From contig QKGM01000015.1 in the NCBI GenBank assembly GCA_003250395.1, positions 1-56,049 on the forward strand: a stretch of 56,049 nt of DNA. Direction: 5' to 3'. The notes under the pieces are model-generated. The model was not told the DNA's origin, did not search any database, and worked only from the letters and a program-made list of their open reading frames with translations. The position numbers and the translations under genes are program-made. Position 1 is the first letter of the stretch. Every line of letters begins with the position of its first letter. This document shows, piece by piece, positions 26,842-35,630 of the stretch. The DNA is from Bacteroidota bacterium. Lineage in GTDB: Bacteria > Bacteroidota > Bacteroidia > Bacteroidales > TTA-H9.

Positions 26842-28563
26842 TCAGGGGTTACTATTCTTTCTAAGCAGGCTGTGCTTCGATCCGTAAACGAAATACAATA
26901 CCAATCCTATAGCCAGCCAAACCAGAAAGCGAAGCCAGTTTGTAATGCCTAACTGAGCGATGAGATACCCATTGGTCAGCAGTCCAAGCACGGGGATTGC
27001 CGACCACTTTTTTATAACAGCCAGGATGGTAATTAAAAATGCGAAGAGATAGAAAATAAGGTTTGGGATTCTGTGACGGAAAGTATCCCATGGTTCATTA
27101 AACAGACCACTACCATTTAATGTAATTTCTTCCTGATTCCATGCTATGATTATGATAACCAAGACCCAGATAGCGGGAAGCCACCAACGGCTGTTGAAGT
27201 ATGGTACCCTGAAGGCTTTCTCATGCAAAGGATTCCCTGGTTCTCTTCTGTCTAAAATCAATACGCCGCCCGATACGAGCATGAATGCGAATAATGTGCC
27301 AATACTTGTAAGATCAGTGACCTCAGTCAGGTTCATGAAAAGAGATGGAACCGCAACAATAATTCCAGCTATCAATGTGCTAAACCATGGCGTTCTGTAG
27401 CGTGGATGTAATCTGGAGAAGATGGGAGGTAAGAGGCCGTCACGGCTCATACTCATCCATATACGTGGTTGTCCAAGTTGAAATACAAGGATTACACCAG
27501 CCATCGCTATGACTGCACTCACAGCAATGAATCCTGAGAGCCAGTTCAGGTTAAGCTTTTCAAATGCGTAGGCCAGTGGATCGGCAACCCCCAGTTCACC
27601 CGATGGAACCATCCCTGTCAATACCAGACTAACCAGGACGTATATTACAGTAGTAATTACAAGGGCATAAATCATAGAAAGAGGCAGATCACGGCGTGGG
27701 TTTTTACATTCTTCGGCAGTTGTACTGATTGCATCAAAGCCTATATAGGCAAAAAATACGCCTGCAACACCTTTCAATACTCCACCAACACCATTTGGCG
27801 CAAAGGGGCTCCAATTTTCTGGTTTGACATAAAAAGCTCCAACAGAGATGATCAAAAGTAAAATTGCCAGCTTAAGCAAAACCATCAGGTTGCCTGCTGT
27901 TTTCGATTCATATATTCCCTTGAAGACCAGGTAAGAAATAGCAACGACGATTGAGAAGGCAGGAATATCGGCAATCATTCGGATTCCAAACAGGGAAGGC
28001 GCAGTGAGCCATGCATGCCAGGCATCATATAAGGGACGGCTAAGCGATTCGATTGTGGTGCCGGAACTGATAAGAGAAACAGCCTCAGTATAGCCTCGGG
28101 ATGCTGACAGGTAGTCAATGGTAAGCCACTCGGGAATGTGAACGCCAATTCCTGAAAGCCATCCTGTGAAATATTCCGACCAGGATATAGCAACTGCTAT
28201 ATTTCCAACCGCATACTCCATGATCAGATCCCAACCTATAATCCAGGCCATAAGCTCTCCGAAACTTGCATAAGCATATGTGTACGCGCTTCCACTGACC
28301 GGGATTGAAGAAGCAAACTGGGCGTAACACATAGCAGAAAAAGCGCAGGCGATGGCAGTAAAGATAAACAGGAGTGAAACTGCAGGCCCTCCATCTGCAG
28401 CAGCATTGCCAATTGTGCTGAAAATGCCGGCACCTATGATGGCTGCAATACCCATAGCCGTCAAATCTTTGACTCCAAGCGTTCTTTTCATGGCATCACC
28501 GGAAGAGGCATGCGCCAGTATGTGTGCAATGGTTTTTCGACGGAAGAGAGGCGACTTATTCAA
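26842..28563 (-). CDS. APC-family amino acid permease
   Basis: 573 residues with 12-14 helices. The N-terminal LFRRKTIAHILAHA...MKRTLGVKDLTAMGIAAIIGAGIF is the characteristic start of the cationic-amino-acid-transporter-like APC group, including the GAGIF unwound-helix motif that binds the amino-acid backbone. FFAYIGFDAISTTAEE corresponds to the conserved helix 6 region. No in-frame ATG precedes the conserved N-terminus, so TTG at 28563 is the best start; ATG 28491 would remove conserved sequence. Imports amino acids across the inner membrane; substrate not determinable. Converges with the peptidase operon. Confidence 0.88.
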   Translation of the reverse strand: MNKSPLFRRKTIAHILAHASSGDAMKRTLGVKDLTAMGIAAIIGAGIFSTIGNAAADGGPAVSLLFIFTAIACAFSAMCYAQFASSIPVSGSAYTYAYASFGELMAWIIGWDLIMEYAVGNIAVAISWSEYFTGWLSGIGVHIPEWLTIDYLSASRGYTEAVSLISSGTTIESLSRPLYDAWHAWLTAPSLFGIRMIADIPAFSIVVAISYLVFKGIYESKTAGNLMVLLKLAILLLIISVGAFYVKPENWSPFAPNGVGGVLKGVAGVFFAYIGFDAISTTAEECKNPRRDLPLSMIYALVITTVIYVLVSLVLTGMVPSGELGVADPLAYAFEKLNLNWLSGFIAVSAVIAMAGVILVFQLGQPRIWMSMSRDGLLPPIFSRLHPRYRTPWFSTLIAGIIVAVPSLFMNLTEVTDLTSIGTLFAFMLVSGGVLILDRREPGNPLHEKAFRVPYFNSRWWLPAIWVLVIIIIAWNQEEITLNGSGLFNEPWDTFRHRIPNLIFYLFAFLITILAVIKKWSAIPVLGLLTNGYLIAQLGITNWLRFLVWLAIGLVLYFVYGSKHSLLRKNSNP

Positions 28564-28641
28564 TATTGAAAGATTAATAAATTGCTGTTTTGGTTTTATT
28601 ACTCAATTCATTCTGCCACTATGAGAAAACTATACTTGGGC

Positions 28642-29298
28642 TCACCCCGGAGTAATCATAAATATTTCACGAATAATGGGAGTCAGCCCGGCAACCATAA
28701 ATTCTACCGCAATAACCATCACGATGAGTCCCATAAGCTTCATCATGATTTTATTTCCGGTTTCGCCGATAACTTTCATGATTTTCCCGGCACTGTACCA
28801 TGAAACCAGAGTGATAACAATGGTAACCAGCATGCTGAGGATAAGAATTACTTTCATGGCAAAGGCTGAAGCATCTTCCATCAAAACAATGCTGTTGGTA
28901 ATCGCTCCGGGACCAGCAAGGATAGGAATACCCAGTGGGGTGATGGAGATATCTTCAACGTATTCACGTACATCTTTCTTTTTTATCTTCATCCTGCTTA
29001 TCCGGGCATTAAGCATATCGTAACCCATTACAAAGAAAATTACACCCCCTGCAACACGAAAGCCGTTGGCGGAAATGCCAAACACTTTAAAAAGAACCTG
29101 ACCTGTCAGGGCAAATACTACCAGGATAATAAATGCCATCAGGGTAGCTTTTCTTGCTGTAGCACGACGTTGCCGTTCTTCGAAGTTGGCCGTCATTGAC
29201 ATAAAAACGGGAATGGAACCCAATGGATTAATGATGCTGAAGAACGATGTGAAGTACAGCAGAAAAGCAGTGATATAATCGTGAAAATGAACTTCCAT
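28642..29298 (-). CDS. MarC family integral membrane protein
   Basis: 218 residues, six hydrophobic helices. Family features: FFSIINPLGSIPVFMSMT near residue 20-38, FGISANGFRVAGGVIFF near 70-86 and ITPLGIPILAGPGAITNSIVL near 115-135. The two NPLG/TPLGIPILAGPGAI repeats are diagnostic of UPF0056. Function of the family is unclear (the antibiotic-resistance name is historical). Lies 47 bp after ftcD and 78 bp before the permease gene on the same strand. Confidence 0.9.
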   Translation of the reverse strand: MEVHFHDYITAFLLYFTSFFSIINPLGSIPVFMSMTANFEERQRRATARKATLMAFIILVVFALTGQVLFKVFGISANGFRVAGGVIFFVMGYDMLNARISRMKIKKKDVREYVEDISITPLGIPILAGPGAITNSIVLMEDASAFAMKVILILSMLVTIVITLVSWYSAGKIMKVIGETGNKIMMKLMGLIVMVIAVEFMVAGLTPIIREIFMITPG

Positions 29299-29311
29299 AT
29301 TGTTTAAAGCA

Positions 29312-29337
29312 GGGAACCGGGTTGATACCCGGTTCCT
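29312..29337 (-). terminator. hairpin between ftcD and marC
   Basis: GGAACCGGGT-TGAT-ACCCGGTTCC, a perfect 10-bp stem, sits 9 bases past the ftcD stop on the transcribed strand. The following bases are not a clean T run, so it could be an attenuator or mRNA-stability hairpin rather than a full terminator. Confidence 0.45.
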
Positions 29338-29345
29338 TTCAATTA

Positions 29346-31037
29346 TTACCCGATAATTTTAAGGTTTACTGCATTGATAAGCTCATCTTCCAGTGCTCTG
29401 GTTTGAGCTTCAATTATTGCACCCCGACTAAGAATATCGGTTGCAAAGGTCGTATCGGTGAGGCCTGATGCATTTATTTTTACATTTAAATATGCACCCA
29501 TTACAGCAGCACGTGCAGCCAATACTCCCACTCCTGCATCTGTAACTGAATTTGGATTTCCAATCTCGATCATGGCAGAAAGCAGGGGAAAGATTTCAAA
29601 AGCCTTCTCCATTGTACGGAATGGAACTTCAGTAGCATATCTGGTAGCATCCTGGATAGCTTTTTTACGGGCAAGTTTCTCTTCATCTGTCGATTTTGGT
29701 AAACCAAAAGCATCCATTATCTTGTTGAAAGCAGCTGTATCCTCGTCAACCAGGGCAAGAAGTTCTTCTTTTAACTGTTGTCCCTTTTCTGCCCATTCAG
29801 AGAATTCTTCCCAGCGTTCATCCCAACCGGCTTTATGCGATGACAAATTGGCTACCATGGTACCAAGGGCAGCAGCTAGTGCGGCCATATAGGCTGAGAT
29901 TGATCCGCCACCAGGAGCAGGTGATTCGCTGGCAGTTTCGTTAGCAAATCCGGTACAGGTCATATCAACCAGCTTATGCTGTTTGTTTTCGGAAGCCAAC
30001 AGATATTCAATGATTTTTTCCTGCGGATTAAATGGTTTCAGGTCATCAAGTCCCATAGATTTAACAGCGATCTTGATGATTTCATCTTCCGAAATGCCAG
30101 CTGAACGCTGCTGTTTTTTTAAGAAATATTTCCCGGCATCGATGAGTGCACGCTTTGGAACCAGTCCTACGATTTCGGTTCCGGAAACACGAATGCCACG
30201 TTCTTGCGCCTTCTTGCATATTTCGTCGAAAGCGATATGTAGAGGTGTAACGCCAATATTAGTAATGTTCATAGATACCTGCGCGATGCCATACTCATCA
30301 ATAAACCATCCGATGGCTTTTGTAGCCTTCAGGGTTCCGGGTATCATGACCGGGTTTCCTTTGTCGTCTTTTATAGGTTTCCCTGTTATCGTATTCCCTT
30401 CGCGCATAGGGCGCCCTTTTTCACGAACGTCGAAAGCTATCGCGTTTGCCCTACGGGTTGATGTAGTATTGAGATTGAAGTTTACAGCGATGAGGAAATC
30501 ACGTGCACCAATTGCAATTGCACCTGTCTGTGGAACAAAGGATGCTGGTCCGAAATCAGGTTTGTTCTCAGGTTTGGAAAGTCGGTCAGGGAGAGCTTCG
30601 TATTCTCCGGCACGTACTGCGGCAAGGTTTTTCCTTGTTGGCAAAAAGGCAGCATTTTCATAACAATATACTGGGAAATTAAGTTCGTTCCCGACCCGTT
30701 CTGCCAGTTTACGGGCATAGGTGATGGTTTCTTCCATCGTGATATTGGCAACAGGTACGAATGGGCAAACATCGGTTGCTCCAAACCGGGGATGTGCTCC
30801 TTTATGATGACGCATATCGATAACTTCACTAGCCTTTTTTATCGCTCTGAAAGCTGCCTCAATTACTTCGTCAGGAGATCCGACAAAAGTAACTACCGTT
30901 CGGTTAGTAGCTTGTCCCGGGTCAACATCCAGTAATTTTACACCTTCAACGGTTTCAATCTGGTCGGTAATTTGTTTGATTACATTCATGTCGTTACCTT
31001 CACTGAAGTTAGGAACGCATTCGATGAGTTTTCTCAT
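29346..31037 (-). CDS. ftcD: bifunctional glutamate formimidoyltransferase / formimidoyltetrahydrofolate cyclodeaminase
   Basis: 563 residues, the full fused length known from vertebrates and Bacteroidota. N-terminal formiminotransferase (1 to about 325) begins KLIECVPNFSEGND with the catalytic-region histidine in DMRHHKGAHPRFGATDVCPFVP. C-terminal cyclodeaminase (about 350-563) carries the SPAPGGGSISAYMAALAAALGTMVANL motif. It transfers the formimino group from N-formimino-glutamate to tetrahydrofolate and deaminates it to methenyl-THF, the last step of histidine degradation. Other hut genes are not in the window. Cytosolic. ATG at 31037. Confidence 0.95.
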   Translation of the reverse strand: MRKLIECVPNFSEGNDMNVIKQITDQIETVEGVKLLDVDPGQATNRTVVTFVGSPDEVIEAAFRAIKKASEVIDMRHHKGAHPRFGATDVCPFVPVANITMEETITYARKLAERVGNELNFPVYCYENAAFLPTRKNLAAVRAGEYEALPDRLSKPENKPDFGPASFVPQTGAIAIGARDFLIAVNFNLNTTSTRRANAIAFDVREKGRPMREGNTITGKPIKDDKGNPVMIPGTLKATKAIGWFIDEYGIAQVSMNITNIGVTPLHIAFDEICKKAQERGIRVSGTEIVGLVPKRALIDAGKYFLKKQQRSAGISEDEIIKIAVKSMGLDDLKPFNPQEKIIEYLLASENKQHKLVDMTCTGFANETASESPAPGGGSISAYMAALAAALGTMVANLSSHKAGWDERWEEFSEWAEKGQQLKEELLALVDEDTAAFNKIMDAFGLPKSTDEEKLARKKAIQDATRYATEVPFRTMEKAFEIFPLLSAMIEIGNPNSVTDAGVGVLAARAAVMGAYLNVKINASGLTDTTFATDILSRGAIIEAQTRALEDELINAVNLKIIG

Positions 31038-31131
31038 GGTGATCTATAAATGATTAAGTTGGTTTTCAGGTATTTGGATTGGTGGGGGTTTTAGATATAC
31101 CATACCAGAATCCGGGGCAAAGGTATAAAGA

Positions 31132-31161
31132 ATTGCCTGACCTGAAAGCAGGCCAGGCAAT
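31132..31161 (-). terminator. terminator-like hairpin after the hybrid kinase gene
   Basis: On the minus strand ATTGCCTGGCCTG-CTTT-CAGGTCAGGCAAT, a 13-bp stem with one G-U pair, followed by TCTTTA. It lies 36 bp beyond the kinase stop. Confidence 0.55.
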
Positions 31162-31196
31162 GAGTTCGCGGCGTAAGAAAAGCATAAATAGAAATT

Positions 31197-33332
31197 TCAG
31201 CCTAATGGTTTTAACAGTGATGATAGTATCTGATACAATTCATTGGTTTGTATAGGTTTGGCAATATGCTCATCACACCCTGCTTCGATAGATTTCAATT
31301 TATCACCGTCCAATGAGTATGCTGTTTGGGCCACGATTGGAATCCCGGGAAATTGTTCTTTTATTAGTTTAGTAGCTTCATATCCGTTCATTTCAGGCAT
31401 TTTTAGATCCATTAGGATCAGGTCAGGATGAGGCTCAGTCAGGGCCCGTTCTACAGCAAGATTTCCATTTTGCGCCCAAACAATCTCTGCACCTGTCTTT
31501 TCAAGGGTAGCCTTCAAAAATTGAAAGTTAACCGGGATATCCTCAGCTACAAGGATCAGTTTTCCTGCCAGATTTGGAACCTCTATGGTTATTTCACTGG
31601 TAAATATGTCAGATGTTCCACGATCAACAGGTATGAAAGGAAGCGAAAGATAGAAAATAGATCCCTTTCCAGGTTCTGATTCTACCCACATCCGTCCTTC
31701 CATTAGTTCCGTAAGAGATTGTGAGATAGCAAGGCCAAGACCTGTACCTTCATACGGACGGGAACTGGTATTATTGACCTGAATAAATCTGTCAAAAATA
31801 GCCTTCTGTTTATCAGCTGGTATACCAATTCCAGTATCGCGGCAATAAACAAGTAGTTGGTTATCTGTTGATAGCCGGTATCCGAAATCAACGGATCCTT
31901 TCTGTGTAAATTTAATTGCGTTGCCAACCAGATTGGTTAAGACCTGAGATAATCTCATCGGATCAATACGTACCCAGGAGGCTTCATCAGAGAATTGAAG
32001 TTTAAGTCTTAACTCAATTTCCTTATTTCTTATTTTAGAACTACTGTTGAACATCATGGCAGTTTCACGGAAAATCTTGTTCAGACTGCAATCAACCGGC
32101 TGGATATGCATCAGACCCGCTTCAATTTTGGAAATATCAATAATATCGTTGATAAGATTGAGCAACTGTCGACCACTTTTGTCAATTATTGAAAGATACT
32201 CCATCCGCGATTCAAGGTCCAGCGTATTATCACGCAGTAATTCTGTAAATCCCAGAATTCCATTCATTGGGGTACGGATCTCGTGACTGATATTGGCCAG
32301 AAAAGCCGATTTTAGACGATCAGATTCTTCCGCCTTTTCACGGGCTTTTACCAATTCTGCCTTTTGTTCCATATACGAATCGAAAAGCAGGCCAATTCGT
32401 TTAAATTCAATAGCGTTCTTTTTAAGTGCATCAAGTGATTTTGGATTCTCGGTTTCTAATATGTCTCCTACAATTTGTAACGGTTTAAGAATCCAATGAT
32501 TTGAAGTATAATAAAATATAATTAACGCGACAATGATCATGAGTAGAATGACACCAAGCGAATACAATGAGATGGTATCGTACAGTTTCAAAACAGGGAA
32601 CTCTCTTGTAATGATAAGTTTTGCAATTGGTTGTTTGTTGTAGTCCAGCATATCACGTGAAACACTGAGGGAGTACTTGCGGTCGGCTGATATTTTGTCT
32701 CCTGGCTTAATTAATCTGATATCAGCCCCGAGCATGGTGGAGAGTTCTTTAAGTAGCGCATTGTCCCAACGTTTGGCCAGTATAAAGTACCCACTGACAG
32801 GTGTGCGGGTATGAAAAGGATCATTTGTGCCATGAATTGTAGCCGCACTGATAGAAACCAATCCATCGCTGGTCCATCTGAAATAGTCTGCAAACCGGTT
32901 CTTATGGATGAAGTTCAGTGCAGAGGCAGTTGTAATTGTGTCAGGTTGAAATCCCTCAGAAAATGACTCATGAAGGAGTGCTTTAGAGTTGTTATATACT
33001 CCAGCATAATCGAAATGAAAAGAGCCAACAATGGTAGTAATGTTATGTTCGAACCAATTCTCGTTATGTGGTTTAATGTTCTCGACAAATTCATCCCAGT
33101 ATGTGTAATCAAATACTACCTGCTTAAGAGAAGCTTCATGTAGAGAGATTATTGAGTTTACTTCATGCGTAAATTGCTTCAGTGAAACACGTGAGATTTC
33201 TTTTTCCTGTATGTTTTTGTATGTGTAGAGGATTGAAAATATTAAAATGGCTGTTGCCATTGACAAAAACAACAATAATAATATACGTTGTGAAATGGTC
33301 GAATCTTTCTTCATCTTCAGCTGGTTTAACAT
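31197..33332 (-). CDS. hybrid sensor histidine kinase with CHASE4-like sensor and C-terminal receiver
   Basis: 711 residues from ATG 33332; the further upstream TTG (33362) would overlap the previous gene. Helix 1 (about 16-36), an extracytoplasmic CHASE4-like domain with VVFDYTYWDEFVENI, helix 2 near 255-275, then a signalling helix, HisKA with SHEIRTPMNG (phospho-accepting His about residue 350), HATPase_c with NLVGNAIKF (N box), DTGIGIP and GTGLGLAIS, and a receiver at about 590-705 with the phospho-acceptor Asp in ILMDLKMPEMNG. No output domain, so it must pass the phosphate on. Sits 7 bp after a TorF-like porin gene, suggesting a linked sensing function. Confidence 0.92.
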   Translation of the reverse strand: MLNQLKMKKDSTISQRILLLLFLSMATAILIFSILYTYKNIQEKEISRVSLKQFTHEVNSIISLHEASLKQVVFDYTYWDEFVENIKPHNENWFEHNITTIVGSFHFDYAGVYNNSKALLHESFSEGFQPDTITTASALNFIHKNRFADYFRWTSDGLVSISAATIHGTNDPFHTRTPVSGYFILAKRWDNALLKELSTMLGADIRLIKPGDKISADRKYSLSVSRDMLDYNKQPIAKLIITREFPVLKLYDTISLYSLGVILLMIIVALIIFYYTSNHWILKPLQIVGDILETENPKSLDALKKNAIEFKRIGLLFDSYMEQKAELVKAREKAEESDRLKSAFLANISHEIRTPMNGILGFTELLRDNTLDLESRMEYLSIIDKSGRQLLNLINDIIDISKIEAGLMHIQPVDCSLNKIFRETAMMFNSSSKIRNKEIELRLKLQFSDEASWVRIDPMRLSQVLTNLVGNAIKFTQKGSVDFGYRLSTDNQLLVYCRDTGIGIPADKQKAIFDRFIQVNNTSSRPYEGTGLGLAISQSLTELMEGRMWVESEPGKGSIFYLSLPFIPVDRGTSDIFTSEITIEVPNLAGKLILVAEDIPVNFQFLKATLEKTGAEIVWAQNGNLAVERALTEPHPDLILMDLKMPEMNGYEATKLIKEQFPGIPIVAQTAYSLDGDKLKSIEAGCDEHIAKPIQTNELYQILSSLLKPLG

Positions 33333-33339
33333 TTTCCGT

Positions 33340-34047
33340 TTAAAGTGAAATTGCCGCGACAAGGTACATACTTTTAATATCAGGATTGTATATTAGGCTC
33401 ATTGAAAGTGGAATTTCCCATGTATCCGTTACCTTAATATCTCTTGATAAAGTTAAGCCAATATTTACAAAACCTTCTTGAGAACTGTAATAATTTCCTT
33501 TCGGGCTGTAACCTGCAAAAGCCATAAAATCAATATCCTTAAACTGATTGACATACTGTAACTCGAAATAGAGGCTTCTGGTTGTATCACTGCCATAGAA
33601 TAGATAGCTCCCAAGGAAGTTGAACGGAATAGATTCTCCTCCTTCTATTAAAGCTTGAATTTCAAATACATGAGCGGTCGTTTTTTTATCAAAGTCCATG
33701 AAATCCATAGCTAATGTGTCCTGGAAGGTCCAGTAGTCCCATACCGCTATTGTTACCGGACCAACAGTTTTAGAAAGATAGAAGTCTGTCTCCTGCATCC
33801 CTTCTCCATTTAACTTATATGCTCCCCATGCACCCAGTGTAAAACCTTTCCAAGATGTAGTAATCTCAGGTTGAATACTTGGAGAGTGACCATACTCCTG
33901 ACCACGCCAGATGTATCTGCTAACTATATCCATTCCGAAGTTTAGATCCCAGGTGGATTGGGTAGAATCATATTGGGTTTGTGACCAGCCGGAGAGAGAG
34001 ACTACTACGATAAAAAGCATGGAAAAAATAAGGCTTCTGATGCTCAT
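33340..34047 (-). CDS. TorF-like outer-membrane porin
   Basis: 235 residues from ATG 34047 (MSIRSLIFSMLFIVVVSLSGWSQ signal peptide); a longer reading to 34110 adds residues before the signal. The mature start LNFGMDIVSRYIWRGQEYGHSPSIQPEITTSWKGFTLGAWGAYK fits the TorF/Gcw_chp family pattern of N-Y-x-W/F-R-G then a P-x-x-Q element. Alternating strands follow, with the C-terminus MYLVAAISL. Predicted outer-membrane beta-barrel. First gene of a two-gene unit with the hybrid histidine kinase. Confidence 0.65.
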   Translation of the reverse strand: MSIRSLIFSMLFIVVVSLSGWSQTQYDSTQSTWDLNFGMDIVSRYIWRGQEYGHSPSIQPEITTSWKGFTLGAWGAYKLNGEGMQETDFYLSKTVGPVTIAVWDYWTFQDTLAMDFMDFDKKTTAHVFEIQALIEGGESIPFNFLGSYLFYGSDTTRSLYFELQYVNQFKDIDFMAFAGYSPKGNYYSSQEGFVNIGLTLSRDIKVTDTWEIPLSMSLIYNPDIKSMYLVAAISL

Positions 34048-34226
34048 AGCGTTAGAAATTAAATAATAACCTGTTTCCTTTTGCAAAGCAGAGTAGAGAC
34101 GATGAATCAATATGCTTCAAATATAATTGATTTCGTGGCAGAAGGTTCAATGTGTCATAAGAATCTATGAAAAATGGTTGATTTATATTCTATCACGAAA
34201 ATAAATTGAAGAAGATGATGATTATT

Positions 34227-35339
34227 TTATCGTTTAAAGACTAATTCCATTGTAAATTCTGAGATTTCATCTGTATGCCAATTCTCAACAGCCATCTTTA
34301 TTGTGTGCGAACTGGCTGCTTTCATATTCTCGTTTTTCAATCGTAAAGAGAGGAATGCTTTTGATCGGGCTGGTAAAACAACAGGATATATAATTCCGTT
34401 GCTAATCGATTGAGAAGTTGGCTGAAGTACTATATCGATGTCACTCCGGTTTTCCAGAAGTATTTTAATTTCTGAACTGCTTGAGGCTGATGGACAAGGT
34501 GTAATGTCGATAATGCTTGTTATCATGGGGTTAAGCCATTCTTTCCTACCTATTACCATACCGTCAAATAATACAGCAGTTCGTTTTTCCATTAATGCCT
34601 TTTGGATTTCTGCTGTAGTATTATTATTAGCAAAAATGAGTGTAATGGGTCGGTGTTTTCCCTTCTGGATTTCATATTGTTGAAATATCGCACCATGGAT
34701 GTCGGAATTGCCTAACATAGTCAGGTTTTTGTTCAAAGCCCACCTCAAAGTAGAAGGGTACCATTCGCCATAATTTGCAATTTCTATACCATCCATATAT
34801 CCGGAATCAAATAACATCTGGTGTTCAGGCATCCATTGGGCTGAATCTGGTTGCTGCGCTTTCCAGCCCGGATGGTTCCAGAAGATAAATGCCCCCTGTC
34901 TTTTTGCTTCTCTGAAAGCCTCTTTCCAGTCAGGAACATCCAGTTTGTTGGCATCGGTTACAAAAAGCGCATTGAAATGACCCGGAGGCATCCTTCGGGT
35001 TATTTCTGAACCAGGTATAACCATAATACCAGCTTTTTCTGCATACTCCTTAGCAATATCGAAAGAGCGGTTATGGTCACCATTCACATCTGTCTTGTTT
35101 GGTCGGTATTCAATGTGTTCGGTAATCGCAATAATATCCAGTCCTTCACTCCATGCTTCTTCAATCCGAAATGAAGGCCAAACCATTCCGTCTGAAAAAA
35201 CTGAGTGAGTATGAAGATCAGCTTTTAATACATGGTAACCATTTACATCCGGAATAAAAAATGACCGTCGAACTCCTTCCTGCGAAATCACAGGAATTGA
35301 TAACAAAATTAGAGTTGTTAAGACAATTGATTTATACAT
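34227..35339 (-). CDS. exported PHP-domain phosphoesterase
   Basis: 370 residues. Signal peptide MYKSIVLTTLILLSIPVISQ. The PHP metal site is recognisable: ADLHTHSVFSDG at about 41-52 (HxH), ITEHIEYRPN (third His), PGSEITR, FWNHPG and GNSDIHG (late Asp-x-His). Known PHP enzymes hydrolyse phosphate esters through a trinuclear metal centre. The last about 100 residues (TPCPSASSSSEIKILLEN..., PARSKAFLSLRLKNENM) form a beta-sandwich-like extension. Periplasmic or surface enzyme; substrate unknown. Divergent from the Omp28-like gene across 291 bp. Confidence 0.82.
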   Translation of the reverse strand: MYKSIVLTTLILLSIPVISQEGVRRSFFIPDVNGYHVLKADLHTHSVFSDGMVWPSFRIEEAWSEGLDIIAITEHIEYRPNKTDVNGDHNRSFDIAKEYAEKAGIMVIPGSEITRRMPPGHFNALFVTDANKLDVPDWKEAFREAKRQGAFIFWNHPGWKAQQPDSAQWMPEHQMLFDSGYMDGIEIANYGEWYPSTLRWALNKNLTMLGNSDIHGAIFQQYEIQKGKHRPITLIFANNNTTAEIQKALMEKRTAVLFDGMVIGRKEWLNPMITSIIDITPCPSASSSSEIKILLENRSDIDIVLQPTSQSISNGIIYPVVLPARSKAFLSLRLKNENMKAASSHTIKMAVENWHTDEISEFTMELVFKR

Positions 35340-35630
35340 GGTAAGGTAATTAGGACAGTAAAGGTGCTAAATATTTCTATTTGATACAATAGATACCATT
35401 TGATTTTAAATTCTCCAGAAGATGTTGGTGACGGATTTTCTCTATACTTGCTTGATAAAAGAATTACTGATTTAATAATAATGTTTGACTGTAAAGTTTT
35501 AGATTGCTTAAGTACAATATTATTGTTCAGGAAATTGCGAATAGTTGGTATGAATGTTATTTTTTTTAATCTTTGTAATTGAATCCAGAAACAAACTTCG
35601 GATCATTTATTACAAACCAATTTTTGTCCT

